Below are positions 32,350 through 41,080 of a DNA stretch of 58,777 bases, one piece after another. Source of the DNA: Patescibacteria group bacterium (GTDB lineage Bacteria > Patescibacteriota > Patescibacteriia > Buchananbacterales > GWA2-38-13). The position numbers and the translations under genes were made by a program. The notes under the pieces are model-generated. The model did no database searches and was not told the origin of the DNA. It worked only from the letters and a program-made list of their open reading frames with translations. The stretch lies in contig JAQTQO010000005.1 of NCBI GenBank assembly GCA_028712155.1, forward strand, positions 1 through 58,777, written 5' to 3'. Within the stretch, counting starts at the first letter, position 1, and every line of letters starts with the position of its first letter.

Positions 32350-33339
32350 ATGACCGGCAGCTCCCGCCATCAACCCGTGCTGCTTATCGAAGTCGTCGCC
32401 GGATTGGATGCCGCGCCGGGAAAGCATTTTATCGACGGCACGGCGGGGGGCGGCGGGCATGCCAAGGCGATACTCGAAGCGACGGCCCCGGATGGGCGAT
32501 TGCTCGGGATCGATCTCGACCCGGCGGCGCTTTCCCGGACCCAGGAATCACTCAGTGCCCCGGAGTTTCGCGGTCGGTTTACTTACGTTCACGGCAACTT
32601 TAAAAATATCGCGACGATCGCGCGGCAACATCAGTTTGTCCCGACCGGCGGATGCCTGTTCGATCTGGGAGTGTCTTCTCCGCAACTGGATGATCCGGCC
32701 GCCGGTTTCAGCTTCCGTTCCGATCGCTTGGATTTCCGGTTCGATCCTGAAAACAACGGACTGACGGCCGCCGAAATCGTCAACCGCAGGCCGGTGCACG
32801 AGCTGGAGCGCATGCTGCGGGAATTCGGTGAAGAGCCGCTCGCTCGGCCGATCGCGATCGCCATTGACCGCGAGCGCCGCCGAAATCCGATCGAACGGGC
32901 GGATGCGCTGGCCGCGTTGGTCGCCCGGGTGTATGCCCGCTATTTCCGGAGTCGTTCGCGCCGCCATCCCGCCACCCGCGTTTTCCAGGCGCTGCGCGTC
33001 GCGGTGAACGGCGAATTGGACAACCTCCAGGCGGGAATCACCGGTGCGCTTGAGGTGATGCCGGCCGGCGCGCGGATCGCCGTGATGAGCTACCAGTCGC
33101 TCGAAGATCGCATCGTCAAACATTTTTTTAAGAACGCGTCGCGGGAGTGCCGCTGCCCGCCCGACCTGCCGGAATGCCGTTGCCAACAGCAGCCAACACT
33201 GCGCGTATTGACTCCAAAACCGATCCGCCCGAATCCGCGTGAAGTCGTACAAAACCCGCGGAGCCGGAGCGCCAAACTGAGAATCGCCGAACGCCTTAAT
33301 TCATCGGTTGCCGTGAGCAATATAAAACCAACATCCTAA
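32350..33339 (+). CDS. rsmH: 16S rRNA m4C1402 methyltransferase
   Basis: 329 residues. The start HQPVLLIEVVAGLD, the SAM site FIDGTAGGGGHAKAIL near 29-44, LFDLGVSSPQLDDPAAGFSF near 97-116, the helical insert, and the C-terminal SYQSLEDRIVKHFFK near 240-254 are all typical. It methylates N4 of C1402 in the ribosomal P site. Two Cys clusters (CRCPPDLPECRC near 260) as in most RsmH proteins. Second gene of the cluster. Confidence 0.97.
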   Translation: MTGSSRHQPVLLIEVVAGLDAAPGKHFIDGTAGGGGHAKAILEATAPDGRLLGIDLDPAALSRTQESLSAPEFRGRFTYVHGNFKNIATIARQHQFVPTGGCLFDLGVSSPQLDDPAAGFSFRSDRLDFRFDPENNGLTAAEIVNRRPVHELERMLREFGEEPLARPIAIAIDRERRRNPIERADALAALVARVYARYFRSRSRRHPATRVFQALRVAVNGELDNLQAGITGALEVMPAGARIAVMSYQSLEDRIVKHFFKNASRECRCPPDLPECRCQQQPTLRVLTPKPIRPNPREVVQNPRSRSAKLRIAERLNSSVAVSNIKPTS

Positions 33340-33351
33340 TAAAAAACATCT

Positions 33352-33708
33352 ATGGGTCGATATTTTTTCCGTACCGCCCGCCGAAATTTCCCGCACCCGT
33401 CAACCGAGCAGGTTCCGCAACGGCAGCGGCGGCTGCGGCGATGGTGCGCTACCGTCATCCTCTTCGTGGTGGTGGCCTGTGCCTCGTATTTGGCGCAAGC
33501 GAATACCATTGCCGCTAAAGGGTTTGAAATGGAACAGCTGCGGCAAAAAATCAACCAGTTGCGCACCGAGAACCGCGATCTGGAAAACCAGGCGCTGCAG
33601 CTGCAGTCACTGCAGCATCTTTCGAAAAAAATTGACGGATTGAATCTTGTCCCGGCCGAGAATATCAGCTACGTGTCCGGTCAGGCCGGGGCGTTGAGTT
33701 TACGCTAA
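33352..33708 (+). CDS. ftsL: FtsL-like cell-division protein
   Basis: 118 residues: basic cytosolic N-terminus of about 32 residues, one membrane helix (CATVILFVVVACASYLAQA, about 35-53), then a leucine-rich coiled coil (MEQLRQKINQLRTENRDLENQALQLQSLQ). The size, topology and position between rsmH and ftsI identify an FtsL-type septum protein that would pair with an FtsB/DivIC partner. Sequence conservation in this family is low, so the call rests largely on context. Confidence 0.8.
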   Translation: MGRYFFRTARRNFPHPSTEQVPQRQRRLRRWCATVILFVVVACASYLAQANTIAAKGFEMEQLRQKINQLRTENRDLENQALQLQSLQHLSKKIDGLNLVPAENISYVSGQAGALSLR

Positions 33709-33748
33709 AGGCAAGCGGTGCGGCCGGAGACGCCGCGACGGCGAGGCG

Positions 33749-35554
33749 ATGGTTTTTCGCCCGACACCGGGTCCACCGAGGAGAAATCTACTGATGGTGC
33801 GGTCGTTTGGAGTCCACCGTGAAGATTTCCGTCCGACCGATGTCACCGGTCGACGGGTGCTGGCGATCGGAGTCGTCTTTTTTTTATGCTGCGCATTCAT
33901 CGTCCTGCGGTTGTTTGATCTGCAGGTGCTGAGATTCGATTATTTTTCGAGCATGGCGGCAAAAGCGCAGGATACTTTCCGCGAGCTGGCGCCCGAGCGC
34001 GGTGCGATCTACGTCAAGGAGGGAGGGAAACTCTATCCACTGGTGTCCAACCGGGATTACTACTTGGTGTATGCGGATCCGCGCAAAGTGACCGACGCCG
34101 GGAAGGTGGTGGATACACTGGCGCAGATTATGCACTTGAGCGAAGAAGAGTGGAAACCGATCGCCGCCAAACTTTCCAACCGCCGCGATCCGTACGAACC
34201 GCTGTTGCGGAAGGTCGGTACACCGGAGGTCGAATTGATCCGTCGCGCAAACCTCCCGGGTATTGCGGACGTGGCAGAGAGCTACCGGTATTATCCCGAA
34301 ACGGAGTTCGGCGGTCAGCTGTTGGGATTCGTCGGTTACGCGGATGATGCCCTTGCCGGTCAGTACGGCCTGGAGGGGTACTTCGAGCCGGAGCTGGCCG
34401 GAAAAGCGGGCAGCTTGCGAGCGGTCACGGACGCTGTGGGTCGGCCGCTGGTCATCGGCGAGCGGGAGCTGGAGGAGCCGCAGGATGGTATGAATCTGGT
34501 GCTGACCGTTGATCGGACCGTCCAACTGACCGCTTGCGCAAAACTGAAAGACGGCGTGGCCGCGTACGACGCAGTCGGCGGAACCGTCATCATCATGCAG
34601 CCGGAGACCGGTGCGATTCTTGCGATGTGCAGCGTTCCGAACTTTGATCCGGGCGATTATGCGCAGGTCAGTGATCCTGCCGCTTACAACAATCCGGCGA
34701 TATTTACCGCCTACGAACCCGGCTCCGTCTTCAAACCGATTACCATGGCATCGGCGATTGACCGTGGGCTCGTGCGGCCGACGGACACCTATGAAGATAC
34801 CGGAGAAATCAAGCTGGCCACCGGCGCAAAAATCCGCAATTCGGATCTTCAGGCGCACGGCGTGCAAACGATGGTGCAGGTGCTGGAAAAGTCGCTCAAC
34901 ACCGGTGCCGTGCACGTCGTCATGAAGCTCGGCCGGGAGCAGTTCCGCCGTTACGTCCGCGATTTCGGGTTCGGGTCGCGCACCGGCATTACGCTGGATA
35001 CGGAAGTGTCCGGTGACGTCAGTTCGCTCGATCGCCGGGGGGAAATTTATAGCATGACCGCTTCGTACGGGCAGGGGATCACCGTTACCCCGCTGCAGCT
35101 TGCGGCCGCTTACGGCGCGCTCGCAAATAACGGTAAGCTCATGCGGCCGTATATCGTATCCGAACAGCTGAGCGCGGACGGCGAGGTGGCGGTATCAACG
35201 GCTCCGCAGGTGGTCCGGCAGGTGGTGACTTCGCGGACGGCCAGCACCATTACCGGCATGCTGGTGCAGGCGGTGGAAGGAGTGTACGACCACAAGGCGA
35301 AACTGCCGGGTTACTACGTCGCCGGAAAGACCGGCACGGCGCAAATCGCATCGCCGAACGGCGGTTACGGGGATGAGGTGAATCATACCTTCATCGGATA
35401 CCTGCCGGCCTATCGGCCCGCATTCGTGATCCTGGTCAAGCTGGACAAGCCGACCAAGGTCAAGCACGCGGCCGATTCAACGACCGTGGTCTTTCGCCAG
35501 ATCTCTGAATTTTTGGTAGACTATTATCAGATTGCACCGGAGCGCGACCGATGA
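33749..35554 (+). CDS. ftsI: septal peptidoglycan transpeptidase (class B PBP)
   Basis: 601 residues. One membrane anchor (about 32-52), a dimerisation/pedestal domain, and the transpeptidase domain with the SxxK motif GSVFKP near 326, SLN near 381 and KTGTAQ near 527: all three penicillin-binding motifs are intact. It cross-links septal peptidoglycan with FtsW, FtsL and partners. An ATG at 33794 with GAGGAG upstream is an alternative start that trims 15 residues. No PASTA domains are present. Confidence 0.95.
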   Translation: MVFRPTPGPPRRNLLMVRSFGVHREDFRPTDVTGRRVLAIGVVFFLCCAFIVLRLFDLQVLRFDYFSSMAAKAQDTFRELAPERGAIYVKEGGKLYPLVSNRDYYLVYADPRKVTDAGKVVDTLAQIMHLSEEEWKPIAAKLSNRRDPYEPLLRKVGTPEVELIRRANLPGIADVAESYRYYPETEFGGQLLGFVGYADDALAGQYGLEGYFEPELAGKAGSLRAVTDAVGRPLVIGERELEEPQDGMNLVLTVDRTVQLTACAKLKDGVAAYDAVGGTVIIMQPETGAILAMCSVPNFDPGDYAQVSDPAAYNNPAIFTAYEPGSVFKPITMASAIDRGLVRPTDTYEDTGEIKLATGAKIRNSDLQAHGVQTMVQVLEKSLNTGAVHVVMKLGREQFRRYVRDFGFGSRTGITLDTEVSGDVSSLDRRGEIYSMTASYGQGITVTPLQLAAAYGALANNGKLMRPYIVSEQLSADGEVAVSTAPQVVRQVVTSRTASTITGMLVQAVEGVYDHKAKLPGYYVAGKTGTAQIASPNGGYGDEVNHTFIGYLPAYRPAFVILVKLDKPTKVKHAADSTTVVFRQISEFLVDYYQIAPERDR

Positions 35555-35575
35555 AAGGGGAGTCCGGCGCGCGAT

Positions 35576-36886
35576 GTGCAGCGTATGCCAACTTTTGCCC
35601 AACGCGTGCTGCAGCACCTGCTCCGCCCATTGGCGGTGCGAACGCTCCGTCGGTACCACCCGACGGTGATCGGCGTGACCGGCAGCGTCGGCAAAACCTC
35701 GACCGTTTTGGCCTGCGCGCTCATGCTCGGTGCAAAGCGGCGCGTCCGAGCGAGCGCGAAAAATTATAATAACGAAATCGGCGTGCCGCTGTCCGTCCTG
35801 GGCCTGATGAGCGGCGGTCGCTCGGGGTGGCGGTGGCTGGGGAGGCTGTGGCGCGGGGTGCGGGTGGCGTTCGGGCCGGCGGTTGATTTTCCGCAGGATC
35901 TCATTTTGGAATTGGCGTCAGACAAGCCCGGCGATCTCCAGTATTTGACCACGATGCTGCACCCGCGCATCGGCATCGTGACGGGGGTAACGGCGGCGCA
36001 CCTCAACCGTTTTGAGAGTCTCGCTGCGGTGGCCGAAGAGAAGGGGGTAGTGGTCGCGGCGGTGCCGTCGGATGGCGTGGTGATACTGAATGCCGACGAC
36101 CCGTTGGTCACCGCGATGCGGACTCGCACGAAGGCGCGGGTTATCACGTACGGGCTGGGACCACGGGCGGACGTGAGCGCGACGCAAATCGGTTTCATCG
36201 GCCGGCGCGGTGTCGGGGGCGAGCTTGGGCGCAGCCTCGGGCTGTGCTGTCGGGTCAAATATGGCGACGCTGCGGTATCGCTGGAATTGCCGCACGTGGT
36301 CGGCGAACACATGCTCTATGCGGTACTGGCGGCGGTGGCGCTTGGGCTGTCCTACGGGCGAACGCTCGCGGAGGTCGTACCGCCGCTGTCGGCATTCATG
36401 CCGCCGCCGGGGCGCATGCGGGTGATTTTAGGCATCAAGCGGACGACGATCATTGACGGCAGCTACAATAGTTCGCCTTTTGCCACGCAAGCGGCGGTGC
36501 GAACGCTCACGCAGCTCCCGGTCGGCACGGGGCGGCGGTACGCGGTGCTTGGCGATATGCTGGAGCTGGGCGCTATTGCCGGACGTGCGCACCGTGAACT
36601 GGGCGGGCAGGTCGCACGGGCCAAATTGGATGGGCTGTTCTGCGTCGGTGAACTTGCACGCGACATTGCGCGCGGGGCGCAGCAAGCCGGTTTTCCCGAA
36701 GAGAAAGTCTTCACTTTTTCCGACGCAGGCACGGCGGGGCGTTTTCTGCAGGACAGAATCCATCCCGGCGACGTATTGCTGGTCAAGGGGTCCCAGGCCG
36801 TTCGGCTGGAGCGCCTGGTCAAAGAATTGATGGCCGAACCGTTGCGCGCCCGCGAACTTTTGGTGCGCCAGGGGCCGGAGTGGTAA
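35576..36886 (+). CDS. murF: MurF-like UDP-MurNAc-tripeptide:D-Ala-D-Ala ligase
   Basis: 436 residues. Mur ligase P-loop VIGVTGSVGKTSTVL near 31-45, SAKNYNNEIGVPLSVLG near 60, the central ATPase block, and the C-terminal domain with IDGSYNSSPFATQAAV and AVLGDMLELG. The NNEIGVPLS and DMLELG blocks point to MurF rather than MurE or MurD, and it matches the gene order after ftsI. It adds D-Ala-D-Ala to the wall precursor. The start is GTG at 35576; an ATG 9 nt further in is possible. The cluster ends here, since minus-strand genes follow. Confidence 0.9.
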   Translation: MQRMPTFAQRVLQHLLRPLAVRTLRRYHPTVIGVTGSVGKTSTVLACALMLGAKRRVRASAKNYNNEIGVPLSVLGLMSGGRSGWRWLGRLWRGVRVAFGPAVDFPQDLILELASDKPGDLQYLTTMLHPRIGIVTGVTAAHLNRFESLAAVAEEKGVVVAAVPSDGVVILNADDPLVTAMRTRTKARVITYGLGPRADVSATQIGFIGRRGVGGELGRSLGLCCRVKYGDAAVSLELPHVVGEHMLYAVLAAVALGLSYGRTLAEVVPPLSAFMPPPGRMRVILGIKRTTIIDGSYNSSPFATQAAVRTLTQLPVGTGRRYAVLGDMLELGAIAGRAHRELGGQVARAKLDGLFCVGELARDIARGAQQAGFPEEKVFTFSDAGTAGRFLQDRIHPGDVLLVKGSQAVRLERLVKELMAEPLRARELLVRQGPEW

Positions 36887-36927
36887 TCAGGTGTGACATC
36901 TGCGACGAAGTGAGAAATGTTTAAAAT

Positions 36928-36958
36928 AAACCGCCGCCTTTTGTGAGGCGGCGGTTTT
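36928..36958. terminator. bidirectional terminator after murF
   Basis: AAACCGCCGCCTT-TTGTG-AGGCGGCGGTTTT; it also serves the minus-strand gene at 36978. Confidence 0.9.
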
Positions 36959-36977
36959 GTATGTGTGGCACCGTCTG

Positions 36978-37229
36978 TTACTGTTTGCAGCTTTTCTTGT
37001 GACGATGGTGTGAACGAAGCGCCAGGAGAGCCGCGACGCCACCCAGGCCGGCAATAATTTTTCGTTTTGTGGATTGGTCAAGCCGGTCGAACTGGTCTTT
37101 GGCCTCTTTCGCGAGCCGTACAACTTCCGCGCTAACCTCCTGGAATTTCGCATTCACCTGATCGGGGAACGGTTTTTGCCGCGGAATCGGCGTGCGCACA
37201 CCGGCCGAAGGTTTCGATGGTTTTGGCAT
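36978..37229 (-). CDS. small hypothetical protein with possible membrane helix
   Basis: 83 residues. A Pro/Lys-rich N-terminus, an amphipathic helix (QVNAKFQEVSAEVVRLAKEAKDQFDRL, about 24-50), then a short hydrophobic stretch (IIAGLGGVAALLAL) and a basic His-rich C-terminus (RSHHRHKKSCKQ). No family is recognised. It lies just downstream on the other strand from murF and shares its terminator. Coding is supported by the terminator and an unbroken frame, not by homology. Confidence 0.5.
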   Translation of the reverse strand: MPKPSKPSAGVRTPIPRQKPFPDQVNAKFQEVSAEVVRLAKEAKDQFDRLDQSTKRKIIAGLGGVAALLALRSHHRHKKSCKQ

Positions 37230-37434
37230 AGGTGAGTGAAGAAATTATATAGTTAGGTGAATCTTGCGCCGGACTTCAGCATACCACGAACCGTGATGAA
37301 CCGGAAGTCGGTTGAAATGAAGGCTGATATTTTGAGGTACGATTTTGCGACGCTGTAATTTTTTTTACATTTATTATTTATGAATCAATTTTCCCGCTCC
37401 GGATTTTTGGTCGGTCGCGTCGCGCCTCGCAAAA

Positions 37435-37914
37435 CTATTCGGGTGGAATGACCCCGAGGGTTTGCTTGAGCGATTTTAGGCGGTAGTAGAATCCGGCAGT
37501 GTGGATCGAGCGGAGCCTGAGGCGTAAGAAATCGTAATGGTGCATCCACTCGTGCAGCAGCGTGTCCAGAAATGTTTTTGCCGCCAGAATCTGGCCGCGG
37601 ACTGCGGTTCGGTTTTGCAGGTAGATGTATTTCGATTGCGGCCGGTAGTAGCCGTACTGTTTGACGACGGTTCGGCCATTGCGAGTCCGGTGGTACTGTT
37701 GGGTATCTGAAACCTTGACGTTACAGACGTCGATTTCAGCGCAATCGGAGAGCGCATCCAATAGCGCGGTGGAAAGCTGCTGTCGCCGTACCGCGTCGGC
37801 TGATGCCAAAATTTCCTGGGCCAGTTGTTGCGCTAAATGACTGGCGGTGAAATCCACGCGGACGATGGCATTGCTGCGCTCGTAGTTTGGCGTTGTGCCG
37901 GAAAAGAATTTCAT
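37435..37914 (-). CDS. SprT-like zinc metallopeptidase
   Basis: 159 residues. The zincin motif HEWMHHYD (HExxH, near 117-124) follows FLDTLL, and a third ligand may be the His in RSIHTAGFYYRLKSL near 136. This is the arrangement of SprT/Spartan-like peptidases, which act on proteins crosslinked to DNA or have unknown targets. GRTVVKQYGYYRPQSKYIYLQ precedes the site. No signal peptide. It is part of a run of minus-strand genes with the MTS2-like metallopeptidase and the SGNH protein. Confidence 0.7.
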   Translation of the reverse strand: MKFFSGTTPNYERSNAIVRVDFTASHLAQQLAQEILASADAVRRQQLSTALLDALSDCAEIDVCNVKVSDTQQYHRTRNGRTVVKQYGYYRPQSKYIYLQNRTAVRGQILAAKTFLDTLLHEWMHHYDFLRLRLRSIHTAGFYYRLKSLKQTLGVIPPE

Positions 37915-38009
37915 GGATGCGGCCGTTGTTGGTTCCCCTGGCTACGACGTAACGTGAGGTTGGCGTAACCGGTCCGAGTCGCGCTGCACTGAACAAGGAG
38001 CGTGACTTT

Positions 38010-38372
38010 CTATTTTCTCATCTCCCAATTTTTTTCCAACTGCCGCAGGCGTCGGTCGGAAATGCCGAAGTGGTGGCCGATTTCATGCCAGACGACGCGG
38101 CGGACTTCATTGGGGAGTTCGCTCACACGGCGCACGTTCGCCTCGATCGCTTTTTGGTAGATGGTAATTTTATCGGGCAGCACTCCGCTGTAGCCGAGGC
38201 TGCGTCCGGTCTTGGGAATGCCGTGGTAGAGTCCGAGGAGCCGGCGGGGCGGCGTTTCGTCGTCGAGCACGATGGCCACGTTGTCCATTTGGTCGCGAAG
38301 GCTTGGCGGCAAAGCGGCAACCGCATCGGCAATCCAGGTTTCAAATTGTTCCCGCCCCACTTGTTCGGGCAT
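38010..38372 (-). CDS. metallopeptidase family MTS2-like (DUF1025) zincin
   Basis: 120 residues from the ATG at 38372 (GAGGTAA upstream). The C-terminal motif VVWHEIGHHFGISDRRL contains HExxHxxGxxD, with the Asp/Arg pattern of the small minimal zincins of the DUF1025 family (about 120 residues). NVAIVLDDETPPRRLLGLYHGIPKT is the conserved N-terminal block. The natural substrate is unknown. It is clearly separate from the protein encoded at 37435, which has a different HExxH context. Confidence 0.85.
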   Translation of the reverse strand: MPEQVGREQFETWIADAVAALPPSLRDQMDNVAIVLDDETPPRRLLGLYHGIPKTGRSLGYSGVLPDKITIYQKAIEANVRRVSELPNEVRRVVWHEIGHHFGISDRRLRQLEKNWEMRK

Positions 38373-38427
38373 AGAGAAAATTACCTCGCCGCGGAATTGT
38401 GAAAACGGTAATGTCCCGCCAGTATAT

Positions 38428-39087
38428 TCAACCGTTGTTCGGCGGTTGTTGCGGTGGGCGCAGAAGATCCTCAACCGCCTGGGCAACGCGCACGGCCATA
38501 ATGCCGTAGCCGCGGCCATTCGGGTGCACAGGATCAGCCATGACGTACGGGTTGCCCCAGATGTCGTCCATAACGTTTGTGAGGTACGCCACGTGAGTTT
38601 TGCGCGCCAGCCGACTGAGTGCCGAGCGGTAAGGGTCGTTAGAGATGCCGCCGCGGATATTGAGCAGCAGTACCGCGGCTCCGCGTTCCTGAATTCTGGT
38701 GATGATGGACTCAAGATTGCTGATGGTTTGCTGCATCGGCATGCCCTGCAGAATATCGTTTCCACCGCACTGCACAATGACCAGGTCCGGTCGTTCACGG
38801 TCAAGCAGGGGATTCAACCGTGCGAGTGCGGTCGCCGTAGTGTCCTCGGGTATGCCGGCATTCACGATCGGCCGCCGGATTATCGACGAAACCAGGGGAA
38901 TAAAACCGCCGGTCGTGGTCGCGCCGAACCCGGCGATGAGGTCATCGCCGAACGCAACGATTTTTTTTCCAGCCACCGGTGCATTGTGAACGGGATAGTT
39001 AGTGCGTGCGCCTGCCCACCACACCAGTCCAATGCAGCCGGCAATCGTTACGCCAAGTCCGAAACGTTGCCAAACAGGCACCTGCAT
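38428..39087 (-). CDS. SGNH/GDSL-family lipase-esterase-like protein
   Basis: 219 residues from the ATG at 39087. One N-terminal membrane segment (about 8-25) precedes the SGNH domain. The block I position reads VAFGDDLIAGFG (the catalytic Ser is replaced by Asp), GGND near 103 supplies Asn, and DPVHPNGRGY near 178 supplies the Asp-His pair. With the Ser missing the hydrolase may be inactive or use another nucleophile. It is predicted to sit outside the membrane. Confidence 0.8.
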   Translation of the reverse strand: MQVPVWQRFGLGVTIAGCIGLVWWAGARTNYPVHNAPVAGKKIVAFGDDLIAGFGATTTGGFIPLVSSIIRRPIVNAGIPEDTTATALARLNPLLDRERPDLVIVQCGGNDILQGMPMQQTISNLESIITRIQERGAAVLLLNIRGGISNDPYRSALSRLARKTHVAYLTNVMDDIWGNPYVMADPVHPNGRGYGIMAVRVAQAVEDLLRPPQQPPNNG

Positions 39088-39164
39088 AGGGAAAGAAGAT
39101 AGTTCATGTTTTTTATCATAACATGAATTGCAATGTACCGTCATTCACTGTTTATGTCTTACCG

Positions 39165-39193
39165 TTGACAGCGACCACGGTTGTGGTTAGATG
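39165..39193 (+). promoter_or_regulatory. promoter of the small-RNA candidate at 39200
   Basis: TTGACA (39165-39170), 17 nt, TAGATG (39188-39193). Confidence 0.5.
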
Positions 39194-39199
39194 TGAGGT

Positions 39200-39327
39200 A
39201 TAGGTGGTGGGTCACTTCCTGTACTCCCTACCATTGGTGCAGGAATCCCAAAACGATCGGGGGTGATCTTTGTCTAAACGGTTTCCAACTTCTCCTCGCT
39301 GTGTAGGGACAGCGAGGAGTTATTTTA
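39200..39327 (+). ncRNA. stand-alone small RNA candidate
   Basis: About 128 nt between a promoter and a perfect 11-bp terminator CTCCTCGCTGT/ACAGCGAGGAG (39292-39319) with a TTATTTT tail. Internal helix TTCCTG/CAGGAA can form. No ORF with a ribosome site. Not a family I recognise. Confidence 0.5.
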
Positions 39328-39437
39328 TGCGGGCGTAAAAACAACGATAATCACTGCGAAAAGCATCGTATGGTACCAGCAGCCGCAGATAAATTCGATA
39401 CATTTGATGGATAATGAGCCATTTTTCCTGCATATTT

Positions 39438-39466
39438 TTGACGAGTGGATAAGTTCGTGGTATTAT
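39438..39466 (+). promoter_or_regulatory. promoter of the small-RNA candidate at 39473
   Basis: TTGACG (39438-39443), 17 nt, TATTAT (39461-39466): a strong sigma70-like site. Confidence 0.6.
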
Positions 39467-39472
39467 TTTGAC

Positions 39473-39600
39473 ATCAACACAACAGCTCCTTGGAAATTCG
39501 AATCCGAAATCGAGAATGAAGGGCCGGCTAAAATCTCACCCAACTCCAACCCTACCCTTTCGACCCAAACAACCTTGGCCGGCCCTCTTCCTTTTTTATA
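39473..39600 (+). ncRNA. small RNA candidate with G-poor loop closed by a terminator stem
   Basis: The transcript ends in AGGGCCGGC (39520-39528) / GCCGGCCCT (39578-39586) then CTTCCTTTTTTA. The 49-nt loop has almost no G (C/A-rich blocks ACCCAACTCC, CCCTACCC, GACCCAAAC), so it would stay single-stranded and could bind G-rich targets. No ORF. Confidence 0.5.
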
Positions 39601-39644
39601 TTCTAGTACAATTGTACAGGGTATTGTACCAGAGCATGAGTACC

Positions 39645-39675
39645 CGATTGTTCCGGGTATTTTTTTATACCGTTC
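39645..39675 (+). terminator. intrinsic terminator-like hairpin
   Basis: TACCCG-ATTGTTC-CGGGTA followed by T7. It is the second terminator after the small-RNA unit and may be a backup. Confidence 0.5.
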
Positions 39676-39731
39676 ATGTATAAAAAGTCCCGCTTTCTCC
39701 AGAAAGCGGGAACGCAGGAAAGGTCAGACCG

Positions 39732-39929
39732 TTACGGTTTATACACGAGTTTTTTGAACCCGATCTGTTCGTTGGGAACACCCGCGAGAAAGCCCCACCC
39801 GTTGGTACCATTGGTTCCAAGGTTGAGCTTCTCGATTTGATTACAACCGCTCGCATCCGAGAGGGCGAAGAACAATGATTGCTCACAACAAAACGCGGCG
39901 CTTGCAGCGCCGCGTTTTTTGGTCAACAA
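39732..39929 (-). pseudogene. possible C-terminal remnant of an unknown protein
   Basis: An open frame ending in GCNQIEKLNLGTNGTNGWGFLAGV..KKLVYKP, followed by a good minus-strand terminator stem (TCCCGCTTTCT/AGAAAGCGGGA, about 39688-39712). Upstream it runs into the metK terminator at 39890-39920 and has no start or promoter. It could be the tail of a decayed gene or chance. Confidence 0.25.
39890..39920. terminator. terminator after metK
   Basis: AAAACGCGGCGCT-TGC-AGCGCCGCGTTTTTT; the near-perfect hairpin works on either strand. Confidence 0.9.
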
Positions 39930-39939
39930 GAAAACCTTG

Positions 39940-41022
39940 CTACTTCAAATCAACCGGTTGCTCCCAGGGGAATCCATCGCGGCCGAAATGTCCGTAGCAC
40001 GCGGTCTTGCGGTAGATGGGCCGGCGCAGATTGAGCTGTTCGATGATCCCTTTCGGCGTGAAGTCGATGTGTTTTTTGATCCCGGCAATAATTTTTTTAT
40101 CGTCGCCCGTACCGAAGGTGTTGGCCGTCAACATCAGGGGTTCGGCGCGGCCGATGGCGTAGGCCACTGACACCAGACATTTTTCGGCCAGTCCGGAGGC
40201 AACGGCGCTCAACGCCGCGCGCCGCGCCTGGTATGCGCCGGAGCGGTCAACTTTTGTCGGGTCTTTTCCGGAGAAACAACCGCCGCCGTGCGGGATGAGC
40301 CCGCCGTAGGTGTCTACCATGATTTTCCTGCCGGTCAGGCCCGCGTCGGCGGTAAAACCGCCCAGCGTAAAGCGGCCCGTCGGGTTAACCAGGATCTGGT
40401 AATCTCCATCACCGGTCACCGGGCGGATCAAATGTTCGGCGATCAGTCGCTGGATGTCCTCCAGCGCCATTTCCGGATCGTGCTGGCACGAAACCAGAGC
40501 GGTCTGAACTTTCCCGTCCAGTATCGTGATCTGCGATTTACCGTCCGGGCGCAGCCAGGAAAATTTCTTGTTCGTCCGACGGAGCTTTTCCAGCCCACTG
40601 GTGAGGCGATGGGCGAGCACGATGGCTTTGGGCAGGTGCTCCGGCGTCTCGTTGGTGGCGTAGCCGTACATGATGCCCTGGTCGCCGGCGCCGCCCGGGT
40701 TCACGCCCTGGGCGATGTCGGGCGACTGCTGGGAAATACGGGCGATCGTCTCCGGTTTTTCGTGGTAGCCGATCTCTTCGTAAACTTTGAGGGCGACATC
40801 AATGACGTTGACTTCCTGGCTGCTGGTGACTTCGCCGCCGATAACCAGCAATCCGTGCGAACCCAGACATTCGACCGCCACGCGACTATAGGGGTCGCCG
40901 GTCAGAAACGCATCGAGAATCGCATCGGAGATCTGGTCACAGACTTTGTCGGGATGGCCGCAGGTGACGCTCTCGGCCGTGACCACGGTGTGGTGATTGG
41001 CGACGATGGCTTCGTCAGACAT
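39940..41022 (-). CDS. metK: S-adenosylmethionine synthetase
   Basis: 360 residues, slightly short for MetK (about 380-400). TAESVTCGHPDKVCDQISDAILD near 15-37, GAGDQGIMYGYATNE near 112 and GGLIPHGGGCFSGKDPTKVDRSGAY near 240-264 are the three signature blocks and are intact; the metal-binding and ATP residues are present. It makes SAM from methionine and ATP. The gene is preceded by a promoter, a SAM-type riboswitch and an attenuator terminator (41047-41254), so SAM should shut off its own synthesis. Confidence 0.97.
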   Translation of the reverse strand: MSDEAIVANHHTVVTAESVTCGHPDKVCDQISDAILDAFLTGDPYSRVAVECLGSHGLLVIGGEVTSSQEVNVIDVALKVYEEIGYHEKPETIARISQQSPDIAQGVNPGGAGDQGIMYGYATNETPEHLPKAIVLAHRLTSGLEKLRRTNKKFSWLRPDGKSQITILDGKVQTALVSCQHDPEMALEDIQRLIAEHLIRPVTGDGDYQILVNPTGRFTLGGFTADAGLTGRKIMVDTYGGLIPHGGGCFSGKDPTKVDRSGAYQARRAALSAVASGLAEKCLVSVAYAIGRAEPLMLTANTFGTGDDKKIIAGIKKHIDFTPKGIIEQLNLRRPIYRKTACYGHFGRDGFPWEQPVDLK

Positions 41023-41046
41023 AGGTGAAAATTAGTTTATGATTAT

Positions 41047-41071
41047 AAAAAAAATCTTTCCGAGCGGAAAG
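41047..41071 (-). terminator. riboswitch expression-platform terminator before metK
   Basis: CTTTCCG-CT-CGGAAAG then ATTTTTTTT on the minus strand, directly between the SAM aptamer and metK. Confidence 0.85.
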
Positions 41072-41080
41072 TGAGTAAGC

